Shown: positions 24,673-34,417, counted from the stretch's first letter. The stretch: DNA of 64,000 nt from Terriglobales bacterium (GCA_027485675.1 JAIXQP010000048.1:113736-177735); one strand, 5' to 3'. Program-made: numbers and translations. Notes: generated by a model from the sequence alone, not told the origin.

Positions 24673-27057
24673 CTACCGGCCAAAGCGAATCCCCACCAGA
24701 GCCTGCCGCGGCCGGCCCACATGGATGCCATCCACCCGGCTCACGATAAACCGGCGATCGGCCACGTTGGCGCCACTCACGAACAAAGCCAACCCGGACT
24801 TGCCCAACGGCACATTCACCGACATCTGCAGTGTCGTATAACCCGGCACCACCCCCGCCATCCCGGAAGCCACCGTGGTCGTGCTGTTCAGGTTGTCCAC
24901 AAACTGCCGGCCCAACGAATCCAGACTTACGCTAGCGTTCCAACCCACCCGGTGCCGGTAGATCACCGCTGGATGAAACAGGTGCCCCGGCGCGTACGGC
25001 AGCCGGTTGCCGCGCACGTTGCGCCCTCCGGCGATTTGATCGCTGTTGAACTCCGCCGTGATCACTCGTGTATAAGCCACATTGGCAAACAACGAGTGCC
25101 CCGCGGGCAGCAGCGAGTCGAACTCAATCCGGCCCGACACCTCGACCCCCTGGTTCAGCGTCTTGCCCGCATTCGCCCACGTCAGCAGCGGCTGCCCCAC
25201 GGAGACCCCGGGTACGATCTGGTTCCGGAAGTCCAGGCGGAAAAACGTCGCATCGATCCGCACCGCCCGCGACACCGCCGTCCGTACGCCCGCCTCCGTA
25301 TTCACACTCCGTTCGGCCGAAACCGGCTGGAAGCGCGGAGCCGTCGGGTCGAAGTTATCGTCCGGTCGCGGCGGCGCAAAGCCCGCGTGTACGCCCGCGA
25401 AGAACACCGCGCGGGACAGACCACCGTACGTCATCCCAAAGCCCGGCAACCACACGCGCTGGCTATCCCCCACCGTCACATCGATCGCCACGTTATCCCG
25501 CCGCAGCCCGCGATTCCGCAGCCGGATATTCTCCATCCGCAACCCCGGCGTAAACGTCCAGGACTTGGCCGAAAACGTGTTCTGAAGGAACATCGGCAGC
25601 GCCCGCACCCGAATCTCGTTATGGTCCCGGAAGAAGGCATCCGGCGCATCTTCCCGCGCCCCCGGCGTGAAGCCGTTGTACCGCTTCCGGCTGATCCATT
25701 CCTGGTGTACCCGAAAGCCCGCCACGCCTTCACTCCGCATCCCCATCCAAGTACCCCGCCAGCTCACGCGCGGCTCCACGCCCACCACGTCGTAAGTCCG
25801 CGGACGGATCTTGTTCCCGCAGCGCGAAGCGAAGTTTTCATAGTCCGTTCGCGCCGCCCCCACACATCCGGTTGCCGCCACCGCCGTCATCGTGTCAAAC
25901 GGAAAATCGATCTGCCGGTACGACGTCCGGACAACACCGTGGTAGTAGAAGTTCGTCGATAGCGTCACCCCTTCTCCCAGGTTCGCGGTGTGCACCGCCT
26001 GCGCGGCTTTCCGGTTCAATTGAAACCGATCGTTGTTGAACGGATTGCCCAACGGATTCGCGGCAAACGCCGCTTCGCTCATTCCGCCCTCGGAGTAACG
26101 CGAGTCTTCCTCGTACCAGGCCCCTTTCAGCAGCAGACTCTGCCGCGTGCTCAGCCGGACCACACTCTTCAATGCGGCCAGATTCACCTCATGCGAATGA
26201 CGCTCGCGCACGCCATCGGTCTTCCGATGCAACAGCGTACCCAACAAACCCACCCGGCCAATCTCCGTCCCCATCTGCCCATGGAACGACCGGTAGTCGC
26301 GACTGCCCACCACCGCGCCGGCATTCACCCGCAGCCGGTCCGGTGGCGGAGCCGTTAGAAAGTTGATCACGCCGCCCACCGTCTGCGGCCCGTGCAGAAC
26401 CTGCCCCGAGCCCTTGATCGCTTCAATGCCTTCCACCAGCTCCGGCGGCGTATGGTAGTGCCCTGACGGATCGCCATACGGCGCCAGATGAATCGGCGCG
26501 CCGTCTTCAAGCAGCATCGTTCGCTGCGAACGCCGCGGGTTCAGCCCCCGTAGGCCAATGTTCAGGTTCAACCCCATCGCGTCCTCGTCCACGATATGAA
26601 AACCCGCCATCCTGCGAATCGCCTCTTTAATGCTCACCGGCCGCAGCGCCGCTAACTCCTCCGTCGTCACCTCCGCCGTCGAGCCCGGAACCCCGTCCAG
26701 ATTCTGCGGCAAGGTCCGCACCACAACAGAGTTCTGAATCGGGGCCAGCTCCAGCGCAATGCGCTGCTCCAACCGGCCCGGCCCGCTCACCGTCACCTCG
26801 GCGTGCCCCGGTGCAAACCCCTTGGCCGTCACGATCACTCGGTACCGGCCCATCGTCACCTCGGGCACCCGGGAGACCCCATTGGCTCCCGCCACCCACC
26901 TCCGCACCGCCGCACCCGGGCCGATCAACTCCCCCTCGGACTCCACCGGCGATCCATCCGGCGCCACTACCGTCAAAACCAATTCGGCCATCGGGCCCTG
27001 CCCCGCCAGGAACCCCGTCGCCAAAAACAAAACGCTAGCAAAGTATCGCATCATCAA
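24673..27057 (-). CDS. FecA-like TonB-dependent receptor
   Basis: A 794-residue outer-membrane receptor with a signal peptide (MMMRYFASVLFLATGFLAG). Residues ~25-105 are a carboxypeptidase-regulatory-like beta domain (VAPDGSPVESEGELIGPG). The plug follows, with the FecA/siderophore pattern LNIGLRGLNPRRSQRTMLLE, then GAPIHLAPYGDPSGHYHTPP and VLHGPQTVGGVINFLTAPPP. The 22-strand barrel runs to the terminal YGG..FVGIRFGR end. The plug pattern suggests ferric citrate or another ferric complex, by family resemblance. It is divergent from an Oar-like receptor gene, with an inverted repeat between them that could bind an iron regulator. Confidence 0.9.
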   Translation of the reverse strand: MMMRYFASVLFLATGFLAGQGPMAELVLTVVAPDGSPVESEGELIGPGAAVRRWVAGANGVSRVPEVTMGRYRVIVTAKGFAPGHAEVTVSGPGRLEQRIALELAPIQNSVVVRTLPQNLDGVPGSTAEVTTEELAALRPVSIKEAIRRMAGFHIVDEDAMGLNLNIGLRGLNPRRSQRTMLLEDGAPIHLAPYGDPSGHYHTPPELVEGIEAIKGSGQVLHGPQTVGGVINFLTAPPPDRLRVNAGAVVGSRDYRSFHGQMGTEIGRVGLLGTLLHRKTDGVRERHSHEVNLAALKSVVRLSTRQSLLLKGAWYEEDSRYSEGGMSEAAFAANPLGNPFNNDRFQLNRKAAQAVHTANLGEGVTLSTNFYYHGVVRTSYRQIDFPFDTMTAVAATGCVGAARTDYENFASRCGNKIRPRTYDVVGVEPRVSWRGTWMGMRSEGVAGFRVHQEWISRKRYNGFTPGAREDAPDAFFRDHNEIRVRALPMFLQNTFSAKSWTFTPGLRMENIRLRNRGLRRDNVAIDVTVGDSQRVWLPGFGMTYGGLSRAVFFAGVHAGFAPPRPDDNFDPTAPRFQPVSAERSVNTEAGVRTAVSRAVRIDATFFRLDFRNQIVPGVSVGQPLLTWANAGKTLNQGVEVSGRIEFDSLLPAGHSLFANVAYTRVITAEFNSDQIAGGRNVRGNRLPYAPGHLFHPAVIYRHRVGWNASVSLDSLGRQFVDNLNSTTTVASGMAGVVPGYTTLQMSVNVPLGKSGLALFVSGANVADRRFIVSRVDGIHVGRPRQALVGIRFGR

Positions 27058-27094
27058 GCGAATATTCCCCCAAACTTCCTCCTGTTCAGCGTTT

Positions 27095-27112
27095 TTAATC
27101 GAATGAGATTAA
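27095..27112. promoter_or_regulatory. Inverted repeat between divergent TonB receptor genes
   Basis: TTAATC-GAATGA-GATTAA: six-base perfect arms with a six-base centre, 37 bases from the FecA-like start codon and 49 from the Oar-like one. It is AT-rich in a G+C-rich neighbourhood and is placed to affect both promoters. It resembles Fur-type operators in size and base content but does not match the classical 19-base Fur box closely. Confidence 0.4.
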
Positions 27113-27123
27113 CTTCGCTTTGC

Positions 27124-27152
27124 TTGACTCCGAATCTCGCGATTGATAGCAT
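27124..27152 (+). promoter_or_regulatory. Sigma-70-like promoter of the Oar-like receptor gene
   Basis: TTGACT (27124-27129) and TAGCAT (27147-27152) are spaced by 17 bases. The same ten bases CTTGACTCCG occur before the TonB receptor gene at 48810, which supports a shared promoter type. Start of transcription would be near 27159, very close to the ATG at 27161. Confidence 0.45.
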
Positions 27153-27160
27153 TCGCCCCA

Positions 27161-30100
27161 ATGTCCGCTAAACAGTTAGCTCTCGTCTTTTTCTGTGCCT
27201 CGCTTACCTTCGCACAGACCGGCACCATCCAGGGAACCCTTGTCGATCCTTCCGGCGCAGCCATTCGCAACGCCAAAATCTCCGCCACCGACCAACGCAA
27301 ATCCGTACTTGTTCGCGAAGTCTCCACCATCGATGACGGCGCCTTCCAACTCGGGAACATCCAGCCCGGCCTCTACACCCTCAAGTTCACTGCCCCCGGC
27401 TTCAAAACCCTCACCCGCACCGACGTCCAACTCGATACCAACCAGATCCTCAACTTCGGCAGCATCGCCCTCGAAGTAGGCGCCACCACCGAATCCATCA
27501 CCGTCGAAGCCGAAGTCCCCCTCGTCGAAACCTCCACGGCCAACAAGAGCTTCACCATCACGAGCAAACAGGTCACCGACCTCTCGCTCAACGGCCGCGA
27601 CTTCCAGTCGCTCATGCGTACCCTGCCCGGCGTCGTCTCGAACGACCGCACCGACTTCCGGCTCGCCTTCAACAACACCGACGCCTTCAACGTCAACGGT
27701 CTCCGCGGCTCGGCCAACAACGTCTTCCTCGATGGCGCCATCAACACCGACGTCGGCGCCAACGATGGCCAGTACACGCAGGTCTCCCTCGACGCCGTCG
27801 GCGAGTTCCGCGTCCAAACCTCCACCTTCAATGCCGAGTTCGGCCGCAACCCGGGCATCATGATCTCGGTCAATACCAAGTCCGGCGGCAAGAACTACCA
27901 CGGCACCTTCTACGAGTTCCTCCGCAACAACGCCCTCGACGCCCGCCAGCCCTTCGACCGTTCCGGCACCACCCAGAAGCTCCGCTTCAACCAGTTCGGC
28001 GCCAACATCGGCGGCCCGCTCGTCATCCCGAAATTCTCGACCTACAAAGACCCCAAGCTCTTCTTCTTCTTCAACTACGAGAAGACCCTGGCCACCCGCC
28101 CCAGCGGCGGCACCTTCGTCGACCTGCCCCACCCGGACCTCCTCAACGGTGACCTCTCCCGCCTCTATCGCGCCGGCAACATCCTCACGGCGCAGGGCGT
28201 CGATACCGGCTTCCGCATCGGCCAGGTCTTCCAGCCCGGCTCCGTAGTCCGCGAAGCCGGCGGCCGCATCATCGGCGGCCAGCCCTACCCCGGCAACATC
28301 GTCCCGCGCACCCAGTGGGCCCGCAACGCTCCGGCCTTCCTCCGCGTCCTGCAAGGAGCCAACTACGCCGGCACCGTGCCCACGCCCAACGTTCCGGAAA
28401 CCGTCCGCTCCTTCTTCCAGGACACCTATCAGTTCAACAAAGAAGGCAAAGTCGCCCGCATCGACTACACCATCTCCGACCGCGCTAACTTCTTCTTCCG
28501 TTGGGCCGACGACGCCAACCACGAAGAGCAGGGCCTCGGCATCTTCGCCTCCACGCCCTACCCCGTCTTCCCCCAGTTCCGCCGCAAGCCCGGCAGCTCC
28601 TGGAGCTACAACCTCGTCAACGTCATCTCGCCGTCCACCACCAACGAGTTCATCTTCAGCTACAACCGGCTCACCCAGTTGGTCGACGTGCAGGAAGACG
28701 CCGACAAGGCCCTCTACGACCGCACCTCCCTCGGCTTCACCTTCCCCGAGTTCTTCCCGGAAGCCAATCTCCGCAGCCGCTTCCCCCGCTTCAACTGCGG
28801 CGTCGGCAGCTGTAACTATCCCGGCTTCGCCGCCGGCTGGCTCTCGGAAGCCAAGCAGTTCACCTGGACCGACAACCTCACCAAGAACATCGGCAAACAC
28901 ACGCTGAAGTTTGGCGGCTTTTTCAACATGAACCTCAACGGTCAGCAACCGAGCTGGACCGACGCCATGAGCTTCAACTTCGGCGATTCGGCCGACAACC
29001 CGATCTCCACCGGCAACACCTTCGCCAACATGCTGATCGGCAACTACACCTCGGTCACGCAAACCAACGGCCGCTTCTATGGCTCCTTCCGCTTCTTCGG
29101 CATCGAAGGCTACGCACAGGACTCCTGGCGCGTCAACCGCAAGCTCACCCTCGAATACGGTCTCCGCTGGGCCTATATGGGCCCCACGTATACCTACGGC
29201 AAGTTCCTCCAGAACTACTTTGATCCCCGCCGTTACGACCCGGCCCAGGCCGCGCAAATCGACCTCAACCGCGGCCTCACCCTCGGCACCATCGTCCCCA
29301 ACGCCGGCAACCCCTTCAACGGCATGGTGGAGGAAGGCGCCGCGAATGGTCTACCCAAAGGCGGCGTCAAGCACCGCTGGAACAACTTCGGCCCCCGGTT
29401 CGGCTTTGCCTACGATCCGTTCGGCGACGGCAAAACCTCCATCCGCGACGGCGGCGGCGTCTTCTATGAACGCATCCGCCAAAACGCCAACAACTTCGAC
29501 GGCCTCGGCAACCCGCCTCTGACCTTCCAGCCCACCGTCTTCGTCGGTAACGTCGACGCCATCAACACCGGCCTCATCGCCGGCGGCCGCCGCTCCCCGG
29601 TCGGCATCGTCGCCATCGATGCCGAAGGACAGATTCCCACCATCTACTCCTGGAGCTTCGGCGTCCAACGCGAACTCGGCGCCAAGACCTCGCTCGACAT
29701 CAGCTACATCGGCAACCGCGGCCGCTACCTGCAGTATCGCCGCGACCTCAACCAGCTCCCGCTCGGCACCACGCTGCAGCCCGGCGTGCTGAACGCCGTC
29801 AACGGCGTCGCCAATGCGCTCCGGCCATTCCGTGGCTACGCCAGCGTCAACTTCACCGAGTTCGGCTCCACGTCCAACTACAACGGCCTCCAGGCCCGCG
29901 TCACCCGCCGCTTCGCCAAAAGCTTCACCGGCAACTTCAACTACACCTGGGCCAAAGCGCAGGGTGTCAACGAAGGCGATACCAACGCCCTCGCCTACAC
30001 CTTCGACCGCAAGCGCGAGTACGGCCTGCTGAACTTTGACCGCAAGCAGATCGTCACCATGGACTTCATCTACGAACTGCCCAAGCTCTCGAACGCCAAT

Positions 30101-30592
30101 GGCTTCGTCAAAGGCGTCGTCAATGGCTGGCAGGTCAACGGCATCGTCCGCTACTGGGGCGGCACCCCGCTCACCATCACCTCGAACGGCAACCCCGGCA
30201 CCCTCGGCGGCGGCCCGCGCGCGGACTACATCGGCGGCCAGGTTACCAACCCCACGCCCAGCGAACTCGACTACTTCAACATCTTCGCGTTCGCCCGCCC
30301 CTCGGAAGGCAGCCTCGGCAACACCGGCGAAGGCATCTTCCGCGGCCCTGGCATCAAGCAATGGGACGTATCGATGATCAAGACCACCACGATCTTTGAA
30401 CGCGTCAACATCCAGCTCCGCTTTGAAACCTTCAACACCTTCAACCAGGTGCAATGGGCCGGCGTCAACACCGGCCTCAGCGTCCCGAACCCCAACACCG
30501 TACCGACCGCCGCCACCCGCGGAACCTTCGGCCAAGTCAACTCCACGCGCGATCCCCGCACCATCCAACTCGGGATCAAGGTCTTGTTCTAA
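27161..30592 (+). CDS. Oar-like TonB-dependent receptor
   Basis: A 1143-residue outer-membrane protein. The start MSAKQLALVFFCASLTFAQ at 27161 gives a proper signal peptide; an ATG six codons upstream is less likely. Residues ~20-105 are the carboxypeptidase-regulatory domain (TGTIQGTLVDPSGAAIRNAK). The plug follows (NGRDFQSLMRTLPGVVSNDR, then FNVNGLRGSANNVFLDGA). A large barrel with Asn/Tyr/Phe-rich strands follows, ending in GIKVLF with terminal Phe. Such proteins are abundant in Acidobacteriota and are thought to import oligosaccharides or peptides, though few substrates are known. The TPR gene starts 9 bases later, then CRTAC1, which suggests one functional unit. Confidence 0.93.
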   Translation: MSAKQLALVFFCASLTFAQTGTIQGTLVDPSGAAIRNAKISATDQRKSVLVREVSTIDDGAFQLGNIQPGLYTLKFTAPGFKTLTRTDVQLDTNQILNFGSIALEVGATTESITVEAEVPLVETSTANKSFTITSKQVTDLSLNGRDFQSLMRTLPGVVSNDRTDFRLAFNNTDAFNVNGLRGSANNVFLDGAINTDVGANDGQYTQVSLDAVGEFRVQTSTFNAEFGRNPGIMISVNTKSGGKNYHGTFYEFLRNNALDARQPFDRSGTTQKLRFNQFGANIGGPLVIPKFSTYKDPKLFFFFNYEKTLATRPSGGTFVDLPHPDLLNGDLSRLYRAGNILTAQGVDTGFRIGQVFQPGSVVREAGGRIIGGQPYPGNIVPRTQWARNAPAFLRVLQGANYAGTVPTPNVPETVRSFFQDTYQFNKEGKVARIDYTISDRANFFFRWADDANHEEQGLGIFASTPYPVFPQFRRKPGSSWSYNLVNVISPSTTNEFIFSYNRLTQLVDVQEDADKALYDRTSLGFTFPEFFPEANLRSRFPRFNCGVGSCNYPGFAAGWLSEAKQFTWTDNLTKNIGKHTLKFGGFFNMNLNGQQPSWTDAMSFNFGDSADNPISTGNTFANMLIGNYTSVTQTNGRFYGSFRFFGIEGYAQDSWRVNRKLTLEYGLRWAYMGPTYTYGKFLQNYFDPRRYDPAQAAQIDLNRGLTLGTIVPNAGNPFNGMVEEGAANGLPKGGVKHRWNNFGPRFGFAYDPFGDGKTSIRDGGGVFYERIRQNANNFDGLGNPPLTFQPTVFVGNVDAINTGLIAGGRRSPVGIVAIDAEGQIPTIYSWSFGVQRELGAKTSLDISYIGNRGRYLQYRRDLNQLPLGTTLQPGVLNAVNGVANALRPFRGYASVNFTEFGSTSNYNGLQARVTRRFAKSFTGNFNYTWAKAQGVNEGDTNALAYTFDRKREYGLLNFDRKQIVTMDFIYELPKLSNANGFVKGVVNGWQVNGIVRYWGGTPLTITSNGNPGTLGGGPRADYIGGQVTNPTPSELDYFNIFAFARPSEGSLGNTGEGIFRGPGIKQWDVSMIKTTTIFERVNIQLRFETFNTFNQVQWAGVNTGLSVPNPNTVPTAATRGTFGQVNSTRDPRTIQLGIKVLF

Positions 30593-30601
30593 CCTCAGAA
30601 C

Positions 30602-31642
30602 ATGGTCCTCGTCACTTGCCTGGCCCTGCTCTTCTGGCAGGGTCAGGCAACCCCGCAGCTTTTCGATTCCGCCGTCCGCGCCCTGCAAGCCAACCGGCTC
30701 GCCGAGGCGGAAACGTCCTTCCGCGAAGTCCTCCGCCGCGAACCCGCGAACCTCGGCGCCCTCGGCAACCTCGGCGTTCTCTACTCCCGGCAGAACAAAC
30801 CCACCCTCGCCATCGAAACCTACCAACGCGCCCTCCGCCTCGCCCCCTCCGAACCCGGCCTCCTCCTCAACCTCGGCCTCGCCTATCTCAAGCTCGATAA
30901 CCACGCCGCCGCCAAGCCCCTCTTCGCGCGTCTCTCCACGCCGCAAGCCCGCGAGCTCCATGCCATCTGCCAGCTCCAAACCGGCGAAGTCGCCGCGGCC
31001 ACCGCAGCCCTCGAAGCCCTTCCGCCCACCCCGGCCGTCTACCACTTCCTCTCGCTCGCCTACGCCAGGCAGCAGGATCTCCCCCGCGCCGAAGCTACCC
31101 TCGCCAAGCTCTACGCCGCCCTACCGCCCGCCCAGGCGCAGTATCTCGAAGGCCGCGTCTGGTACGACGCCGCGCTCTTCGACAAAGCCCTCGCCGCTTT
31201 CGAGAAATCCGGCAACGCCCTCGAGATCGGCAAGACCCTCGTCAGCCTCCGCCGCAACGACGAAGCCGCCGCCGCCCTGCGCCGCGCCCTCACCGAAAAC
31301 CCCAACGATGTCGAAGCCCAGTACTTCCTCGGTGCCTTACTCGTGCAACAAAACGAACCCAAGCCCGCCGTCCCGCTGCTCGAAGCCGTCGCCACCTCCC
31401 GCCCCGATCTCTGGGGCACGCACTACTATCTCGGCAAGGCGCAGATGCTCCTCGGCAACGCCAAGGCCGCGCTTCCGCTGCTCGATACCGCCGCCCAGCG
31501 CGCCCCCGGCGAAGCCCCCGTCCACTACCAACGCGCCCGCGCCCTGCAGTCGCTCGGCCGCGCCGCCGAAGCCAAACAAGCCTTCGCCCGCGTCGCCCAA
31601 CTGCAGCGCCAAGCCAACTCTGAATCCATCGTGATGAAATAA
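30602..31642 (+). CDS. TPR-repeat protein
   Basis: A 346-residue protein with a short N-terminal hydrophobic signal (MVLVTCLALLFWQGQA). The rest is made of tetratricopeptide helices throughout: LAEAETSFREVLRREPANLG, SRQNKPTLAIETYQRALRLA, DVEAQYFLGALLVQQNEPKP and SLGRAAEAKQAFARVAQ. About nine repeats fit. TPR proteins are scaffolds. A signal sequence places it in the periplasm, where it could hold the Oar-like receptor and the CRTAC1 protein together. It lies 9 bases after the receptor gene and 4 bases before the CRTAC1 gene. Confidence 0.9.
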   Translation: MVLVTCLALLFWQGQATPQLFDSAVRALQANRLAEAETSFREVLRREPANLGALGNLGVLYSRQNKPTLAIETYQRALRLAPSEPGLLLNLGLAYLKLDNHAAAKPLFARLSTPQARELHAICQLQTGEVAAATAALEALPPTPAVYHFLSLAYARQQDLPRAEATLAKLYAALPPAQAQYLEGRVWYDAALFDKALAAFEKSGNALEIGKTLVSLRRNDEAAAALRRALTENPNDVEAQYFLGALLVQQNEPKPAVPLLEAVATSRPDLWGTHYYLGKAQMLLGNAKAALPLLDTAAQRAPGEAPVHYQRARALQSLGRAAEAKQAFARVAQLQRQANSESIVMK

Positions 31643-31646
31643 CGCT

Positions 31647-33368
31647 GTGCCCTTTTCCCGCCGCGATCTTCTGGCTCTCTTCTTCCAAGGCGTCGCCTCG
31701 CGCGGCGTGAAGCCGCAGCCAAAAGGCAAACCCTCCGGCATCCCCTTCCGCAGCCGGTTCACCGACGTCGCCGCCGCGGCCGGCCTCAAGGCCCCCGTCA
31801 TCTATGGCGGCGTCGACCGCAAAAACTACCTGCTCGAAACCACCGGCTCCGGCGTCGCCTTCCTCGACTACGACAACGACGGCTGGGTCGATCTCTTCAT
31901 CCCCTCCGGCGCCCGCTTCGAAGCCAACCCGCCCGAAGCCATCAACCGCCTCTACAAAAACAACCGCGACGGCACCTTCACCGACGTCAGCGCCAAGTCC
32001 GGCCTCGGCCGTCAAGGTTGGGCCTGCGGCGTCACCGTCGCCGACTACAACAACGACGGCTTCGAAGACATCTTCGTCTCCTACTGGGGCCAGAACGTCC
32101 TCTACCGCAACAACGGCGACGGCACCTTCACCGACGTCACCAAGGAAGCCGGCCTCCTCCTCCCTCAGCGCCACTGGACCACCGGCTGCTGCTTTGTCGA
32201 CTACAACCGCGACGGCCACCTCGATCTCTTCCTATCCACCTACGTCGACTTCGATCCCGCCAAAACCCCCAAACCCGGCGAGAACGCCAGTTGCAACTGG
32301 AAAGGCATCCCCGTCAACTGCGGCCCCCGCGGCCTCACCGAAGGCCGCTTCTTCCTCTTCCGCAACAACGGCAAGGGTGTCTTCAGCGACGTCACCAAAG
32401 AAGCCGGCCTCGGCCAGGCCCGCGGCTACGGCCTCACCGCCATCGCCGCCGACTTCGACAACGACGGCTGGCCCGACCTCTACGCCGCCTGCGACTCCGT
32501 CCTCAGCGTCTACTTCCGCAACAAGCACGACGGCACCTTTGAAGAGGAGGGCCTGCCCCGCGGCGTCGCCGTCAACGAAGACGGTATGGAGCAGGCCGGC
32601 ATGGGCCTCGGCGTCGGCGATTACAACCTCGACGGCCACCTCGATCTCTTCAAAACCCACTTCTCCGACGACACCCACGTCCTCTATCGCAACGACGGCC
32701 AGGGCAACTTCACCGACACGACCAAACCCTCCGGCCTCGGCGTCGAAACCCGCTACGTCGGCTGGGGCGCCGGCATCGTCGATCTCGATAACGACGGCCG
32801 CCCGGACCTGTTCGTCGTCAACGGAGCCGTCTATCCCGAGATCGAAGCCAAGCTGCCGGCCTACCCCTTCCGCAACCCGCGCATCCTCTTCCGCGCCCTC
32901 CCCAACGGCACGTTTGAAGAGCTGATCGATGAAGCCGGCCCCGGCATCGCCGCCACCCACAACAGCCGAGGCTGCGCCTTCGGCGACTTCGATAACGATG
33001 GCGACCTCGACATCCTCATCATGAACATGAACGAGGCCCCGTCCCTGCTCCGCAACGACTCGAGCCCCACGGCCAACTGGCTCAAGCTGAAGCTCACCGG
33101 CGTCACCTCCAACCGCTCCGCCATCGGCGCCCGCGTCATCCTTCGCTATGGCGGGCTCACGCAGGTGCAGGAGGTGATGAGCCAGTCGAGCTACCTCTCC
33201 GTCAACGACCGCCGCCTGCACTTCGGCCTCGGCGCCGCGAAGACGGCCGATGTCGAAATCCGCTGGCCCAATGGCGCCCGGCAGAGCTTCGCCAAAGTGG
33301 AGGCCAATCACCTCCTGCTGGTCAACGAAGCCACCGGGATCACCGCCCGGCTCCGCCCCCCGTTCTAA
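31647..33368 (+). CDS. CRTAC1-family protein (FG-GAP/VCBS propeller plus ASPIC/UnbV)
   Basis: A 573-residue exported protein with GTG start and a twin-arginine-like start (PFSRRDLLALFFQGVASRG). The central ~430 residues are a beta-propeller of FG-GAP/VCBS blades, each with a calcium-binding loop such as DYDNDGWVDLFI, DYNNDGFEDIFV, DFDNDGWPDLYA, DLDNDGRPDLFV and DFDNDGDLDILI. The C-terminal ASPIC/UnbV domain has GARVILRYGGLTQVQEVMS, then SYLSVNDRRLHFGLG and EIRWPNG. Function in bacteria is unclear; carbohydrate binding or an adhesin role is proposed for relatives. It shares bases CTAA with the convergent NHL gene as reciprocal stops. Confidence 0.94.
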   Translation: MPFSRRDLLALFFQGVASRGVKPQPKGKPSGIPFRSRFTDVAAAAGLKAPVIYGGVDRKNYLLETTGSGVAFLDYDNDGWVDLFIPSGARFEANPPEAINRLYKNNRDGTFTDVSAKSGLGRQGWACGVTVADYNNDGFEDIFVSYWGQNVLYRNNGDGTFTDVTKEAGLLLPQRHWTTGCCFVDYNRDGHLDLFLSTYVDFDPAKTPKPGENASCNWKGIPVNCGPRGLTEGRFFLFRNNGKGVFSDVTKEAGLGQARGYGLTAIAADFDNDGWPDLYAACDSVLSVYFRNKHDGTFEEEGLPRGVAVNEDGMEQAGMGLGVGDYNLDGHLDLFKTHFSDDTHVLYRNDGQGNFTDTTKPSGLGVETRYVGWGAGIVDLDNDGRPDLFVVNGAVYPEIEAKLPAYPFRNPRILFRALPNGTFEELIDEAGPGIAATHNSRGCAFGDFDNDGDLDILIMNMNEAPSLLRNDSSPTANWLKLKLTGVTSNRSAIGARVILRYGGLTQVQEVMSQSSYLSVNDRRLHFGLGAAKTADVEIRWPNGARQSFAKVEANHLLLVNEATGITARLRPPF

Positions 33369-34417
33369 CGCAGCCGCCGCACGCGATGCGCTTCCGAATC
33401 GCCGATATAGACGACTCCCTTCTTATCGACGTACACCCCATGCGGCCGCTTCATCTTGCATTCCAGCGGACTCGTCTCCGGGCCATCGCCCGCGGCGCCC
33501 GAACCGGCCACCGTCGCAATCATCCCCGTCTTGAGATCAATCCGGCGAATCGTATGGCTCTCGGTGTCGGCCAAATAGAGGCCGCCGTCCCGCGACCACG
33601 CCACGCCCTTCGGCCCGTTCAGCTTGGCCGTCTTCGCCGGCTCCGGCCCCGGCGCGTAGCCCTTCTCCCCGCTGCCGGCGATGTGCTCTAACCTGCGGGC
33701 GGCCATGTCGATCCGGAACACCTTGTTGCCCTCGCGCAGCGCCAGGTACGCATTCCCCTTGGCATCGAAGTCGATCGCCCGCGGCCCCCACAGCGGCGTC
33801 CCCTGCAGCGGCGCCCCGTCCGGCGTCGGTTTCTTCTCGCCGGTGCCGGCCCAGGTCGCAATCGTCCCGGCCTTTATGTCCACAATCCGGATCCGTTGGT
33901 TCTGAATGTCGCAGATCAGCAGGTTGCCCGCGGGGTCAAATTGAATGCTGTGCGGCTGATTCAATAACGCAGCCGTCGCCGGCCCCCCGTCGCCGCCGAA
34001 CCCCGCCTGCCCGGTTCCCGCCACCGTCGAGATGATCCCGGTCTTGGCGTCCACACGCCGTACCAAATGGTTCTTCATCTCCACAAAGAACATGTTGCCG
34101 ACCTTGTCGAACCGGATCTCATAGGGTTCGTTCAGTGATGCAGCCGTCGCCGGCCCCCCGTCGCCCGAGTAACCCCGCCGGGCGTTCCCCGCCACGGTCG
34201 TCAACTTGCCCGTCTTCAAGTCCAGCCGCCGGATCACATGGTTATCGATCTCGCAGATATACAGCGCCCCGTCCGGCCCAATCGTCAGGCCATACGGATT
34301 ATTAATCTGGTCGGCGGCGTAACCCGGCTTCCCATTGCCCGCAATCGTCTCGATCTTCTTTTGCGCCAGGCCAACCAGGGCCAAACAAAGGAATAAGAGC
34401 AGAAATCGGAGTTTCAT
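33365..34417 (-). CDS. Exported NHL-repeat beta-propeller protein
   Basis: A 350-residue protein. The start at 34417 begins a signal peptide (MKLRFLLLFLCLALVGLAQ); the frame is open further upstream but lies there within the glycosyltransferase gene. It has about six NHL blades, each built as NPYGLTIGPDGALYICEIDN, followed by HVIRRLDLKTG and a glycine-rich TVAGNARRGYSGDGG loop. Such propellers are binding platforms; no catalytic residue is evident. It overlaps the end of the GT9 gene by 116 bases in another frame, an unusual amount. TAGACT lies 8 bases before the ATG. Confidence 0.88.
   Translation of the reverse strand: MKLRFLLLFLCLALVGLAQKKIETIAGNGKPGYAADQINNPYGLTIGPDGALYICEIDNHVIRRLDLKTGKLTTVAGNARRGYSGDGGPATAASLNEPYEIRFDKVGNMFFVEMKNHLVRRVDAKTGIISTVAGTGQAGFGGDGGPATAALLNQPHSIQFDPAGNLLICDIQNQRIRIVDIKAGTIATWAGTGEKKPTPDGAPLQGTPLWGPRAIDFDAKGNAYLALREGNKVFRIDMAARRLEHIAGSGEKGYAPGPEPAKTAKLNGPKGVAWSRDGGLYLADTESHTIRRIDLKTGMIATVAGSGAAGDGPETSPLECKMKRPHGVYVDKKGVVYIGDSEAHRVRRLR

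Noticed and set aside
27176..29257. Long minus-strand open frame opposite the Oar-like receptor
   Set aside because: Low-complexity Gly/Glu/Val/Ala composition typical of the antisense of G+C-rich genes.
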